Assembly: GCA_905221605.1 (NCBI GenBank)
Contig: CAJNDS010002414.1
Location: forward strand, 37,501 to 101,500
Length of the DNA: 64,000 nt
Source: Symbiodinium natans
Taxonomy: Eukaryota; Sar; Dinophyceae; Suessiales; Symbiodiniaceae
Direction: 5' to 3'
Shown here: positions 33,362-44,764 of the stretch, piece after piece
How the letters are laid out: the number at the start of each line of letters is the position of its first letter
Position numbering within the stretch: the first letter of the stretch is position 1
The notes under the pieces: generated by a model
What the model saw: the letters and a program-made list of their open reading frames with translations, nothing else
Databases searched by the model: none
What the model was told of the DNA's origin: nothing
Program-made: the position numbers and the translations under genes

Positions 33362-34600
33362 AGGACCACACGGCAACGTCGGTTTTGATAGCTTTCGTTG
33401 CGCGCGCTTGATGGCAGCGGCGGCAGCTTCCAATGCGAGGAAGGGGTCCTTGGTCATAGGAGATCAGGGGTATGACCGGGTTGGCATCACGTGTGTCCCT
33501 GTCGGATGAAAGGGTGGTTGTTACTTGGTACCGGCCAAGCGTACCTGAAAGATGCTGAATGCCTGGCCTTGGATCGGCATGCACATCTGCACGTCCGCAG
33601 GCCTGGCGAGCAGATCTGTAATCATACCAGTCCGAAGCCAAAGCAACTCAGCCCACTCACGTCAAGCAAAAAAAAGGCGGCCGCTGCCTTTAGCCCAAGC
33701 TGCTCCACCAAGCCCTGCGCACAACGCTTCATGTCAAGGGCAGCCAAAGTGATTTCTTTTCGCAAGGCTGCTATGTAGGTGATACTCGGGTCCCACCTGC
33801 ACAGTTCCGACCGCTGTTTCGTAGGAAGCTTCCTCGGCCTGCCTGGCTTCGGGATTTTTGAGTGGCAAGGCTTCCCATGGCAGTCGAGCTCCCCCCGCTG
33901 CATTTTAAGGGTCTCGTGTTCTGGCCTGATGACTCCGAGCGCTGTGTGATGCACAGAACCAGCAAGGAGAGCTTGGCTGAAGGAATCGCCTTGATCAGAA
34001 GGAAATTGCTTATGTATGTATAGATATATACATATATATATACATAAATATATATATATATATACACAGAGAGAAGACGTTATCTCTGACATGTTCATAC
34101 AGTATCGCAGGCTCCCTGCAAGCATCACGGATGCAACGGGATCACTCTTGACTTGGAAGCGACTTGGTCTCGTGCACATTGCAGCCCGGGCCAGTGGCGG
34201 TGGCAAGTCACGCAGATCCACCAAGTCCTCGACAACAGTGCTTAAGATGTCGCATCCAAGCCAAAACAACCGGCCCGAGAAGTGATCCCTCGCCTCTGCG
34301 ATGTAGCTGGTGAGAAGAGCACCTCTGTCACACACAGTATCACAGGCAGGCGCTGGATTGTCCCTAGTGCATGATAGGCGTCCTGAAGTACAGAAACCCA
34401 GCATGGAAGGAGCAGTAGCTTAGGCAGCTGTAGACGGTAGAATTCTGAGCTAATCCGGACATCACTTCGTCAGCAACTGCGCCGACCTTCGCACCAGGGG
34501 CTCTTTGGAGCAGGGCTCCTGAGAGCTCTTTCGTAGCACCTAGGTCAGACATGTCTGCCTGAAAACGAGCAGAACGAGAAGAAAGAGAGAACCCACCGTA
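33362..34600 (-). CDS. Unidentified four-exon (or more) protein
   Basis: Four exon-like segments in order. 34558-about 34440, after the acceptor CGTTTTCAG, reads ADMSDLGATKELSGALLQRA. 34330-34085 reads LLTSYIAEARDHFSGRLFWL, then STVVEDLVDLRDLPPPLARA and VASVMLAGSLRYCMNMSEIT. 33776-33680, after CACCTACATAG, reads ALRKEITLAALDMKRCAQGL. 33500-33362, after TCCGACAG, reads DTRDANPVIPLISYDQGPLP and runs to a stop. A (TA)n tract at 34018-34067 lies in the second intron. Exact joints were not fixed. No motif of a known family was recognised. Confidence 0.5.
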
Positions 34601-34972
34601 AGGGGGAAAAGCACATTTTTCCCCTGTGCTTTTAGTCACGCTCGGGGTCACCGAGGGGTGGCCTACGACGGCCTGAGGCTGTGGCCGTAGCCGCCAGGTG
34701 GTCCCTGGCCCCAGGCTCATGGACTGCAGCCGCTGGTGGTGCAGGCTCTCCTAGGTCGACTCTTTGAGGGAGACAGAAGGGTTCGGTTCTGGCAGACTTG
34801 GTATAAGTCAGCATAACCCAAGTACAACTAAGTAGAACTCTAAGTACAACTCTAAGTATAACAACTACGCATAACTAAGTAGAACTAAGTATCTTACTGT
34901 CACTGTCGAGCTTCCAAGATGGACTCCGCGAGTTGCCAGGAGCGGCCTCAAGACCGTTTGCAGCAAAGAGCC

Positions 34973-35046
34973 GGGTTTAGGGTTTATAGGGTTTATAGGG
35001 TTTATAGGGTTTAGGGTTTATAATTTATAGGGTTTAGGGTTTAGGA
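34973..35046 (+). repeat. TTTATAGGG/TTTAGGG tract
   Basis: Mixed TTTATAGGG and TTTAGGG units, as in the tract at 999-1086. Confidence 0.85.
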
Positions 35047-35140
35047 TTGCCATACCGGGCGCGTTGCCATGTGACAGGGACGAGAGAGCAGCTCCCGCAG
35101 TCGCCTACTCGGAGAGTCTCGGACACTTCTAGGAAGGTAA

Positions 35141-35217
35141 GTAGGGTTTAGGGTTTAGGGTTTAGGGTTTAGGGTTTAGGGTTTAGGGTTTAGGGTTTAG
35201 GGTTTAGGGTTTAGGGT
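35141..35217 (+). repeat. Perfect TTTAGGG tract
   Basis: About eleven perfect units separated by 95 bp from the tract at 34973. Confidence 0.9.
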
Positions 35218-37080
35218 GTAAGAGTGGTTGCTTCATCTGCAGGAGTGGGCGCCATGCAGGGCCAGCCTCGTTGGGGGCAAGGTTCCAGTGAGGCATCACC
35301 TGAACCATGCTGGACGCTTGTACTCGAAGCTGTCATCACCCCGAAGAGGCTCAGAAAAGCCCGAGCCCGCGAAGGCCCAAACATGCCCAAACCCTCAGAC
35401 CCAAGACCAACCCACCCTAACCCACAGTTCATAATCTCTAAGGAACCACGCTAAACCTGTTGAGCGCTTTTTGCATCTACCGCCGCCGACGTGTTATGAC
35501 GTGTTGAGCTCAGAGGCATTCTGCCCGCATGAGGCATCCAGCAACGCTAGATTGCCAAGCGTCTCACAACTCTGCAGGGTCAGCATCTTGCTTACTCTGG
35601 TCGTCCATCTTGCGCTTGCGGCTTCCTGTGCCTGCAGACAATGCACGCTCTGCACTCAGAGTGCAAAGCTGTGTTTCCAGCCAGCCCTTGTTACCACGCA
35701 GCCTTAGCACAGAGAGGCGCCTACAATCACCCCATGCCAACAGGCATTTCCAAGCCTGGTGTCAGAGAGCTGCTCGCGGAGTCCTCGACATTGTCCTCGA
35801 CAGAAGCGAGCAGTTGAATAACACCAATTAATATCATGAGCATTGATACGTAATCACATTATTCATATTCTGAATATTTCCCATTTTTGTTCTCATTATC
35901 TTTTCATCTTATTGCTATTCTCAATATAAGCTGGACTTCGAGGAGGGGTCACAAACCTGAAGCAAGCTCGAAGAACACACTGGCCCGGGGCCCGAAGAGG
36001 GAGCGATGTAGGCATTGTACAGTGCTGCAGAGTCGCAGAGCCTTCTGCTCCGAGCTCCAAGCCTCCAGCAACCAAGACAGCTCGCACACAACCCATGATG
36101 CCACACAGCAGGCCTGCCTGGGCCTGGAAGCAGTTTCAAAGCTGGTTCCACCCATTCCTCAAAAATCCGAGTGTGCGAGCTACGCAGCTTTTTTCGGCCA
36201 GTGGAATGAGCTTCCCGGCCTGACCAAAGACGCCACCCCACTTCTTGGGCACCAAGCCTGTTGCGAACGAGACAACTGATCATGCGGAAGTGTGGATCGC
36301 TGCAACGACATCCGCACAGCAATGCTTACTACCTCCAAAGGTCTCAGCAGAGAACCTGGCTTCTTTCGGTCGAATGGAGGGCTTACGGCGAGTGATGTGT
36401 ACCTGTGGGCTGACGTTTTGCCTGCATCGCGCTTCGGGCACAACATCCGGGGTCGCTCTTTTCCCGCCTTTCCCCTCCACCCTCCTTCCGGGATTTGGGG
36501 CATTCTGGCCAGGCCGGGGGAATTTTGTGGCTCTGAGAAGTGCCTGGAGGCCTTTGGCCTGCGTACGAGCAAGGTATGCTCCAATGCTTCATGTGTGTCA
36601 GCATGCGTGCAGCTGCAAAATGCAGCAGTGTTTGCAGTTGGGCGTGTGCTCGGAAGTCGGCTTTTCAAGGCTGTGCTAGCTATGCAGCACACTTGCGCAA
36701 GTGGCTACATCACCAGAGACACTTGAGGCAAACGCACAAAGCGTCAAGCTTTAACGCAGGTCCTCCGAGCACCCCAGCTGACAGAGCCAAGGCCATCGTA
36801 GCAAGGGCAGCTCGAGCATAAGGATCCTTTGCCAGCACGGTCATCGCCCGCGGGAAAGTGTACCTAGCTGGGAAGTGGATGCAGTGCCGTGCTTAACTCT
36901 GTTTGACGCTGTGCTGTGCTTTGCTGTGCAGAAGCCGCGGAAGGCTTATGGCTTATGCCGTGCAGGATGACATCTCCTTCGAGCGGAGATGAACGGCAAG
37001 CCTACAAGCGCCCACAGAAGAGTTGTTCCAATGTAAGATAGACTTTCAAACCAGATCCCAAACCAAAACTACTTTTGCTA
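35218..37080. other. No gene assigned
   Basis: Frames overlap on both strands between 35470 and 36830, none with a motif. Antiparallel open frames at 36180-36730 are mirror images caused by GC-rich codon use. Confidence 0.5.
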
Positions 37081-37088
37081 GGGCGCAC

Positions 37089-37500
37089 TCAACACTGAAA
37101 CACAGTAACAAGGCACCAATCATAAATATCCTCAGGGTCTTCAGCGTCATCATCGGCCGCAGAAGCAGGCGGGGGACTAACAGCATACAGCGCATGCAAT
37201 AAGATAGGCATGCCAGGGACGGCCACAGTCACAGGTGCAATGTCCAAGGCTGTCACCTCCTCCTCTTCGATTTCGCACAACTCAGAAGCGATGTGAGTGG
37301 CCGCTTGCGTGCTTGACTCGCCGATGCTTGCTGCGCCCCAAGGCAGCCGCATGCCCTCCCACTCTCCAGAAAGGGATCGGATTAGTACACACTTGTTGCC
37401 ACGTAAGATCAAGCCACCCACCAGGCGTTCTTGCTCTGCTGATGCGCTCTCATTCTCATGGCCTGCCAGACGACTTGTGCAGAGATCAATTCTGGAACGA
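37089..37500 (-). CDS. Nudix-like domain exon with a degenerate Nudix box
   Basis: The open minus frame from about 37500 reads AEQERLVGGLILRGNKCVLI, then SGEWEGMRLPWGAASIGESS, ASELCEIEEEEVTALDIAPV and an acidic end DAEDPEDIYDW. The opening strand and the Gly-x5-Glu start of a Nudix box (GAASIGE) are visible, but the catalytic REUXEE core is replaced by HIASELCE. A working hydrolase is therefore unlikely, and the fold assignment is tentative. Its 5' end and any downstream exon are not resolved. Confidence 0.4.
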
Positions 37501-37585
37501 TGCTAAACGCTCAACATTTTTCGGCAACGCCGGCCTTCACAATCCTGCCCACACTCCTCCGCATGGCTCATGAGCTCTCATAAGA

Positions 37586-37626
37586 CCCTAAACCCCTAAA
37601 CCCTAAACCCTCAACCCTAAACCCTC
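37586..37626 (-). repeat. CCCTAAA tract
   Basis: Five to six units with CCTCAACC variants; a similar degenerate run lies at 37953-37990. Confidence 0.8.
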
Positions 37627-37699
37627 CTGAGCCAATCTTGAGCTCAGGTCGCTGCGGGCCACCATGGTTGCTTGTGCATTTTACATGTGCTGAAAAATG

Positions 37700-37850
37700 A
37701 ATTATCTGCCTTCTTAAATGGGCTTAGGGTTGTATTTCTGCCTTCTAAAGGAGTTTGAACCCTGGATAAGTGTCGCCTTCTTAAATGGGCTTAGGGTTTG
37801 GTTTTTCTGCCTTCTAAAGGAGTTTGGACCCTGGATAGGTGTCTTCAGTT
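37700..37850 (+). repeat. Short direct repeat, 76-bp unit
   Basis: CTTCTTAAATGGGCTTAGGG followed by TTCTGCCTTCTAAAGGAGTT occurs twice in tandem, near 37709 and 37779. Confidence 0.7.
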
Positions 37851-38320
37851 CAGGTACTTGCAGGAGATTGCTGGCCTGTGGTCTTTGCTACAAGTACAAG
37901 TAGCCACACCGCCTTTGCCCATCGTTGCCCCACAGGCGTGGACCCTCAATCCTCAACAAACCCTCAACCCTAAACCCTCAACCCTAAACCAGAAGTCCTC
38001 AACCCTGAAATCCTATGAAGCCTACACCCTGACTGACCCTGCTTGACCTCTCTGGTGGCTCCAGCGTTTGGTTCACAGGGACTCGCGGGTGTTCGGGCAC
38101 GGGAGTCAAAGCGCAGATCGCCCCCCAAGCTCGGATCAGTGCCAAGTCATGCCTTAAGTGCAAAACCCCAATGTGGAAACTCAATGCTGCGACTTCTGAT
38201 GATGGGAATGGGGCATTGCACGCAAGACCCCATTGTGGACGCTTCATCGGCTAAAAGCCGGAGCAGCTCGGATCAGTTCGGAACTGCAAGACCAAATGTG
38301 GACGCCCATCGGCGTGCGCA

Positions 38321-38432
38321 TACATATATATATATATATATACATTACATATATAGACACATGTATATATATATATATATATATTTTTTTTTTTGTTTTT
38401 GTTTTGTTTGTTTGTTTGTTTGTTTGTTTGTG
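38321..38432. repeat. (TA)n, poly-T and (GTTT)n run
   Basis: Two (TA)n blocks, then T13, then about seven TTTG units. Frames crossing it (Ile/Tyr and Phe/Val runs) are not genes. Confidence 0.85.
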
Positions 38433-38598
38433 TATTTTACGTACACAGGCTAATTATAAGAATCTACACATGTATATACACACATGCATACATCCAAGCT
38501 CTGGCCTCGCAAAGGAGGAGCAGCGTCGTCTCCCAGCAGTGGGCTTTCGCGGAGGCGCTGATCGCGGAGGTTAGGAGGGCGACGTCCGGAGGGGTCCT

Positions 38599-38644
38599 GT
38601 TTAGGGTTTAGGGTTTAGGGTTTAGGGTTTAGGGTTTAGGGTTC
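38599..38644 (+). repeat. TTTAGGG tract
   Basis: Six perfect units. Confidence 0.9.
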
Positions 38645-38894
38645 TGTCTATTTGTCATAGCAACTGTCTGAGCATCTGGTTTAGCTTGACATGTTTCGGC
38701 ATTGCTATTTTGCTGTATCCTTATATTGTTAAACTTATGCTACCCTTCAGCGTTGTTGCATTCTTTGGAAGGATGTGCTAAGCACAGCTTGTGCCGGGCC
38801 TTTCCGCCTGTCCTTCGGGTTCGCCAAGTGAAGGTTGACTTCGCTGCGTGGAAAGTGAAAGTGAAAGTACCCTTCAGCATTGATACTTATTCGT

Positions 38895-40255
38895 CTACAG
38901 CTGCAGCCTATTTCGCAGCTTACCGCAGGGGTTTGGCTTCGTATGGGGGGGGTTCAGTTCGGGTGCATGGGGGTATGGAATGGTCCTCTCCCTGCTCATC
39001 TGGCTCAGAAGCTGCAAGGATCGTGTCCACTGCTGTGCTTTCTCGAAGCTGGAAAGAACAGCACCGAGCAGGCCGATATCTGGAGCCAGCCTGCTTGCCA
39101 CAGCATCGCTGAAGAGGTGCAGTGACCACATCCATTGCCCCGCTTTTTCGCAAGCTGTAATGGCAGAATGAACTGCAATCAGATTGGGCGGGCTTTGGTT
39201 TGAAGCCACAAGAAGTTGCAGGGCCAGGAGCCACCGGCCTGTAGTGGAGCAAGCAGTGATGAGGCTGCCCGTGGTGACCTCGTCCGGCTTCAGAGCTGAT
39301 GAGACCATGGCAGCCAGGAGTTCCAGGGCCCAGGCCCACCTTGCTGCCTTGCTGCATGCGCTGATCGCTGTGTTGTATGTGATCAGCTCTGGCCTCAATC
39401 CTGTCCCGCCGAGCTCGGGATTGAGCGACCGAAGTTCATGCAAGGCCGCCTGCCAGTCATGGCGCTTTTCCAAGAAGCCCAGGTGCATGTTCAAAGCAAC
39501 CGTGTCCGGTTGGACCTGCAGCTGCCTTGACAGGCCGGGAACCAGGTCGGGTCGGCTGTTGCCACAGATACTCATAGCTGACTTAAGTGTGCCCACATCT
39601 GCCGGAATCCGCCGTCTCTGCATGTGCTCCAAGACATGAAGGGCATGGGTCCAAGACGTTGGGATGTGGCGAAGTGACATTAGAATCGAATTCATGTTTG
39701 CAGTCTCCCATGCAAGATGCCCCAACAGTGCTTTCGATAGCTGTGTTGCACGGGTCAGAGCTGACACCACTGCGTTTGAACAGACGGTGTCAGGCTGCAT
39801 GCCTGCAGAGCGAAGCTCCCGCAACAGCGCCAAGGCTGCACACCAGGCAGCGCCAACGCGGCAGGCAGTCAACAAGGCTGCATAGGCTCCCAAGTCACCT
39901 AACCGCTGGCGTCGCATGTCCATGTGAAGCAGCAAAGCCTTTTGCCAAGACTCGCTGCGGGATAACTTCGTTACTGCTGAGCTGTACGGAACGACATCTT
40001 GCTTCAACCGGCTGGCTTGAAGCTCCCGCAAAAGCTGCAATATTTTCGGCCACTGCTCGGTGCTGCAGGCTTTGATGAGCTTGGCAACAGTTATCGAGCT
40101 TGGTGCTCCAAGCATGGCTTGCGGTGATCGAGCTCCAGCAATCCTTTGCCGGCGACGTCCCGCGAATCCACTCTCACACGGGGACGGCAGGCAACTGTCC
40201 GAGTCCGTGGTAGGTCTCTTCTGGCTGTAGCCAAAGCGGCGCCTTCTCCTTTCGC
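38895..40255 (-). CDS. Pentatricopeptide-repeat (PPR) protein, intronless
   Basis: Sequence-specific RNA-binding protein, expected in plastid or mitochondrial RNA processing. The frame is open from about 40255; the first Met is at 40115. Upstream codons encode an Arg/Ser-rich leader (ERRRRRFGYSQKRPTTDSDS) that could be a targeting region if an upstream exon supplies the Met. Helical pairs of about 35 residues follow: SSITVAKLIKACSTEQWPKI, NAVVSALTRATQLSKALLGH, TYNTAISACSKAARWAWALE, SLITACSTTGRWLLALQLLV, HSAITACEKAGQWMWSLHLF and GAVLSSFEKAQQWTRSLQLL. The NAAISACEKxGQW pattern is typical of dinoflagellate PPR families. Repeats stop at LSQM, and the last roughly 35 residues (Pro/Asn-rich) are not PPR. 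No stop interrupts the frame. Confidence 0.88.
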
Positions 40256-40632
40256 CCTATTCAGGCACCTGGTGATGCTCGGTGGCCACGGGCCATTGCC
40301 ACTTTCCTTGGCCTGAGACATGCCGCTAGCCGCGTCGAATGCCGCCGCCGCTCAAACGAAAGGATGATGCAGGACAGTACTGGAACAAAGGTCTTCTTGA
40401 GCCAGTGGGGTCGAGCCTGGCAAGCAGCACAAGCAAAGAGAAGCAACAGTGTGCAAACGCCGTCTTCAGCTCTTCTGCTCACCATTCTTTAACAAGCCGA
40501 TGGTCGCTGTCATGCGCGATGGTCTGCGTCTTCCCCAACAAAGCCGTTCCATGTCGCAAGCATGGCGTGAGCTCGCGGTGATCTCGGTATGGATCTTCGC
40601 CGGCCTCCACGCACCATGGGGCAACCCTCGAT

Positions 40633-40697
40633 ATGGGGGTTTACGACATTAGGAGTACCGAAATTAGGAGTCCTCCTTGTAATCGTAACCCCCCTAT
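40633..40697. mobile_element. Short family A element
   Basis: The 65-bp copy has left end GGGGGTTTACGACATTAGGAG and right end TCCTTGTAATCGTAACCCCCC, with TATG on both outer edges as a likely target duplication. The core is largely deleted. Confidence 0.7.
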
Positions 40698-41252
40698 GAT
40701 AAGAACTGCTTAACAGAAGAGTCTTGCGGAGATGCCCAACCTTCGGATGGCTTGGGTCTCTCCGGAGTTCCGCACCAATGACGACGGTCCTGGCTTGACT
40801 TATGCAACGATGAAGCATCATGGACACGTCAGGTCCGTCAGGTCTTGACGCCTCAGTGAGTTGCACAGAACGCGGATGTGGGAGTTTCAAGCCTTGGGCA
40901 TGCAGGCAAAGTGGCGCAGCAGACTCGAAGTTGAAAATTAAAGGAAGTTGGTTTTTGGGGTTTAGGGTACGGCAGCTAGGCGTGGGACGCGGAATACCAT
41001 GAGGTCGGACTTGAAGCTCTGCCTCACTGGAGTCACAGACAGACAAAGCTGCCAAGGCGCGAAGGGAGACGCTTTTTACCATGAGGGCGCGGCATTTCGC
41101 ACCCAGACCTCACGTTTCTTGTGGCCTCTGGGTCGAGGGTGAGGTGTGCCTGCGCTGAGACCGACCCGGTTTTCCAACAACAACCCAGCGGCCGCCGAAG
41201 CCTCCCTCTCCACCAGCCGCAGGAGATCCTTGCAAGAAAGCGGCTGTTGACA

Positions 41253-41516
41253 TTACAAGGAGGCTTCTCTACCTGCGGTCCTGTTCCTTCTGAGTGTTCT
41301 TGTCATCGCCTCCTCCTGGTCCCTGAAACACGCAGCTCGTCGCAGATGGCATGTGGCTTTGGAAGTGACAGCGCTGAGCTTTGAACCCATGACAGGACCA
41401 GGCCGCCTGGTTGCTTTAAGTGCCTGGAAAAGGGCTGCCGACATGACCAGACACGATCCAAGAGCTGCAGGGACAACGAGGGCCAGGCCGCCCAATGGTC
41501 TGCAGCAGCAATGCAA
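41253..41516 (-). CDS. Small hypothetical ORF with one hydrophobic segment
   Basis: LALVVPAALGSCLVMSAALF forms a possible membrane helix; the rest is basic (ATRRPGPVMGSKLSAVTSKA). It ends near a CCCTAAA tract at 41522. It could be chance. Confidence 0.2.
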   Translation of the reverse strand: MHCCCRPLGGLALVVPAALGSCLVMSAALFQALKATRRPGPVMGSKLSAVTSKATCHLRRAACFRDQEEAMTRTLRRNRTAGREASL

Positions 41517-41521
41517 CCTCC

Positions 41522-41587
41522 CAACCCTAGACCCTAAACCCTAAACCCTAAACCCCAAGCCCCAAACCCTAAACCCTAAACCCTAAA
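41522..41587 (-). repeat. CCCTAAA tract
   Basis: Nine units, with CCCCAAGCC variants in the middle. Confidence 0.9.
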
Positions 41588-41908
41588 AGCAACAGAAATT
41601 CCCAAAAGAACGGCGCAGAGTGGTGGTGGCCTTCTCTTTTGGAAGCGAGGATGCTACATCAAGGCAGAGGATCCAGTCCTCGGTCTGCTAGCTGTCGGAA
41701 AAAGAACAGATGATATGATGTAACCCCTTCCCGCTAATGTTGTATCCTGATTGTGGGCCCCCGGAATTGTGAAAAAACAACCCAAAAACTATTCAGAGAG
41801 ATCTATTTGAGGAGGACCCCCAAAATTGTGAAAAAAAAAACGGGCGATGCAAAATTTCGGCGAGGCTGTTGAATGGTGTTGTTGTTTAGAAATCGCTTCT
41901 GAACTGAG

Positions 41909-42345
41909 CCTGAGGTTGTCAGGCCCTGAAATCTTCAGTCTCCAGGCCAGCCCCAAAACTAAGATTTCCTTATTAAATTCTCTTGTACCGAGGCCGGGCA
42001 ATCAAATTTCAAAGGGGGTGGCCCAGCAGCTGCCCGAATGCCATATAATATAAAAAGTTTGCTCCCCCGGAATTATATATTTTTTGCGGGCTAGTTGGGA
42101 TTGGATCCAGAGGCCTAAGGGCTGAGGCTTCCTAAACCTTGAGGCCTGAGGTTGTCGGGCCCTGAAATCTTCAGTCTCCAGGCCAGCCCCAAAGCTAAGA
42201 TTTCCGCATAAAATGCTTTTGTGCCGAGGCCAGGCAATCAAATTTCAAAGGGTAGTCCAGCAGCTGCCCGAATGCCGTATAATATAAAAAGTTTGCTCCA
42301 CCGGAATTATCTTATTTTTTGCGGGCTGGCTTGGTTGGGATAGAT
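41909..42345 (+). repeat. Direct tandem duplication, 236-bp unit
   Basis: Two copies starting CCTGAGGTTGTC at 41909 and 42145. Both carry CTTCAGTCTCCAGGCCAGCC, GGCAATCAAATTTCAAAGGG and CCGTATAATATAAAAAGTTT-like segments, with about 8% visible differences. Confidence 0.85.
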
Positions 42346-42600
42346 GGATCCCCTTTAAATTCATATAGACTCATCCCTTTCAAAATCATGTGGATCCCTT
42401 TTAACATCATATATAATCCCTTTTAAATTCATATAAACTCATCCCTCTTAAAAGCGTATGGATCCCTTTTAATTTCATACAGTCTCACCCCTTTTAAAAT
42501 CATATGGATCCTTTTTAAATTCCGAGCTCATCCCTTTTAAAATCATATGGATCCCCGTGAAATTCATATAAACTCATCCCTTTTAAAATCATATAAAGCC
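42346..42600 (+). repeat. AT-rich minisatellite, unit of about 48 bp
   Basis: Five to six copies of a unit made of ATGGATCCCTTTTAAATTCA and ATAAACTCATCCCTTTTAAAA, each slightly changed. Confidence 0.8.
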
Positions 42601-42602
42601 AG

Positions 42603-42648
42603 ACCCCCCCCCCCCCCCCAAATTGCCCCCCCCCCCCCCCCCCCCCCC

Positions 42649-42684
<36 letters not shown>

Positions 42685-42753
42685 ACCCCCCCCCCCCCCC
42701 CCCCCCCCACACTAAAGCGCGGGATTCATTCGTTGAGGGGGGGGGGGGGGGGG
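42603..42753 (+). repeat. Long C tract followed by a G18 run
   Basis: Over 100 nt almost purely C (42603-42709, broken by AAATTG and single A), then 27 bp of unique sequence, then about 18 G. It can form i-motif/G-quadruplex or a C:G hairpin; its length in the assembly is doubtful. Confidence 0.85.
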
Positions 42754-42999
42754 TCCGAGGTCACACTAATCAGCAGACAACATTAACATGAATACCCTCC
42801 TGCCGGTTGATGTTAGGGGGAAGGGATTAATTAAAAGGAGTCAAAGCCAAACTGAAAACAAGTCACCGCCGATTCTCTGGGGTCTGACATGCTGAGAAGC
42901 TTCGAACCGCCGTGCCAAGTTCAAGGACGCGTCCGCTAAGTCCACCTGCGTGACAGAACACAAGATGCTTTGAGCCAATGCATCGCACCATGTGGTCAG

Positions 43000-43085
43000 T
43001 TCTCTTAAATATCGTCCCTTTTGGGGTTCTTATTATACGGCGGCCCCTCCCTTTTAAAAAGACCCCTAATTCAAAGAACTGACTT
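43000..43085. mobile_element. Family C introner-like element, worn
   Basis: The left end is AATATCGTCCCTTTTGGGGTTCTTATTATACGGCGGC-like, here TCGTCCCTTTTGGGGTTCTT. It matches the start of the element at 43680-43790. The right end is less clear. Confidence 0.45.
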
Positions 43086-43399
43086 TAGCGCCAAGAGAAG
43101 GCCGAGGCCAACAGTGAATGTTGCAAGAGGGGCTGCGCAGGGCTGCACAGGACGATAGAGACCTAAACCCCAGCCTGTGAAACCGAACCGCCGGTAATGT
43201 CTGAGACAGCTTCCGTGGCATCAAAGGCGACAGCCTGCAAGCACTGCGACGGGGGCGCTAAGCTAAGTTACGAAACCTCCTCTGCTCGTCAGATTTGTGG
43301 AATTCCGGGACTTCAAGCACATCCCATCTTCGTCGAGTAAAAAGCAAGTCCGCACTTCACTGCATATCACTGCATGCAAGCTGCCTCGACTAGACCCGT

Positions 43400-44640
43400 G
43401 TCGTTGAGCCAGGTACTGTATTGCCTTGGTGCCACTACCCTCACTTGCTTCAAATCTTTCAGTTGCCACCAATAAAAAGAAAACCACGGACCCCGGCCCG
43501 CCCCCTGCCCCGAAGTCACCCAGAGACACAGGGGGAGCGGTACCTGCTCGCCAGGCGCATGCAAGACTGCGTGGAGTCCACCGGTTGCTGGGCACCATAG
43601 CGTGGCTTCAGGCAATGTCTCAGAAGTCCGCGTAGGAGGCCCTGCACTGCGGACCGGCGGAAAAACTCAGTCAACAAACATGTGGTAACTTCTCAACATT
43701 ATGGTCCCATTTTGGGGTTGCTACTATAAGGCGGCGCCGAATATTTAGGGTACCCAGAAGGGGACCGTAACGCTGACCATGTAGCACGCGACTCCATCGC
43801 CCGACATCGCGAGCCTTGTCTGTGTGCCACCCATTAAAGATCTGACGGCGGAGGTATTCGAAGGAGGAGAGTATGCCTTGCAATGCCATGCAGTCGAAGG
43901 CTCATATGAAACCCGTGGTAGCTCCTACAGAAGAGACCAAGCAGAGCACCGTCTTTGCTGTGTCGATGTTCTTGTCCCACACTGAAATCCTCGACAAGAG
44001 CAACTCTCCCCCGCTGCCCCCCAAACCCCATGCTTTCAAGTTGTGTTCCGGAGCGAGCGACTGCACCGATTAGGTTCTTAAGGGAGGGGGGTGCATGGGG
44101 GGGCAGGTACCTAGCAAACCTTGGGGAAGCTTCGGGAGCCGTAGGGAGTATTCGGGAGAATCAAGAAACCTTGGGTTACACACCCGCCTTGACCCCCCCT
44201 CCCTTAAGATCCCCATGAACCCCATAAACTGAGGCATGGACATAGCGCAAGCCCATTTCCTCTGCTCGTCGAACAAGCACGAACTCCTGCTGCGCTTGCC
44301 CCGCCACTTCCTTCCTTGGCTGCTCAATGGCAAACCAACCCTGAACCCTAAACCCTAAACCCTAATGCACATTGTGTATCATCTCGGCCTCCGACGAATG
44401 GAACTCCATGAACTTCTGAACTGAAGAAACGAACATGTTGCCAAAGATGAGATTTTCGGACCTGTTCAGCATGCGAGGCAGGAAAGAACAACAGCATGAG
44501 TCTTTAACATAACGTGACTGAGACTGCCCACCAGCTGACATTGGGAGGGGGGCCACCCGGCTCATTTGCAGCCTGCAGCAGATACGGAGAATTTCAGCGA
44601 AACCTAGATAACTACACCAGCTCGTCATGGTCGCCTGCTA
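43400..44640 (-). CDS. Unidentified multi-exon protein
   Basis: Minus-strand exon candidates in order: 44520-44365 (LPRMLNRSENLIFGNMFVSS, VQKFMEFHSSEAEMI); 44270-44220 (RRAEEMGLRYVHASVYGVHG), which ends at a family B element; 44060-43925 (SLAPEHNLKAWGLGGSGGEL, ISVWDKNIDTAKTVLCLVSS); 43895-43788 (MALQGILSSFEYLRRQIFNG, TDKARDVGRWSRVLHG); then, across a family C element, 43665-43545 (FFRRSAVQGLLRGLLRHCLK, ending before GTACCG). Phases between all exons were not checked. No known family was recognised. Confidence 0.4.
43668..43790 (-). mobile_element. Family C element acting as an intron
   Basis: In minus sense, GTCAGCGTTACGGTCCCCTT follows the exon ending RVLHG, and GGGACCATAATGTTGAGAAG runs to an acceptor TTGACTGAG before FFRRSAVQG. 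The ends TTACGGTCCCCTTCTGGG and TTATGGTCCCATTTTGGG are inverted repeats. Related copies are at 43000 and 44765. Confidence 0.6.
44068..44216. mobile_element. Family B inverted-repeat element
   Basis: The ends are AGGTTCTTAAGGGAGGGGGG and CCCCCCCTCCCTTAAGATCC. The body shares CTTGGGGAAGCTTCGGGAGC and AACCTTGGGTTACA with the reverse complement of 31408-31556. It lies between two exon candidates of the minus-strand gene. Confidence 0.8.
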
Positions 44641-44764
44641 CGGCACTTCTCTTTTCAGAGGCTTTTCTTTTTGAATGAAGGCCAACTTCATGTCATTGCA
44701 TGTGCACAGACTACGCGAAGCAGCTGTAGCACTAACCGCGTTTGGACAGTCCTTCCCTAGCAAA

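Noticed and set aside
36180-36730. Antiparallel frames of 144-170 codons
   Set aside because: Shadow frames in GC-rich DNA; no splice signals or motif favour either strand.
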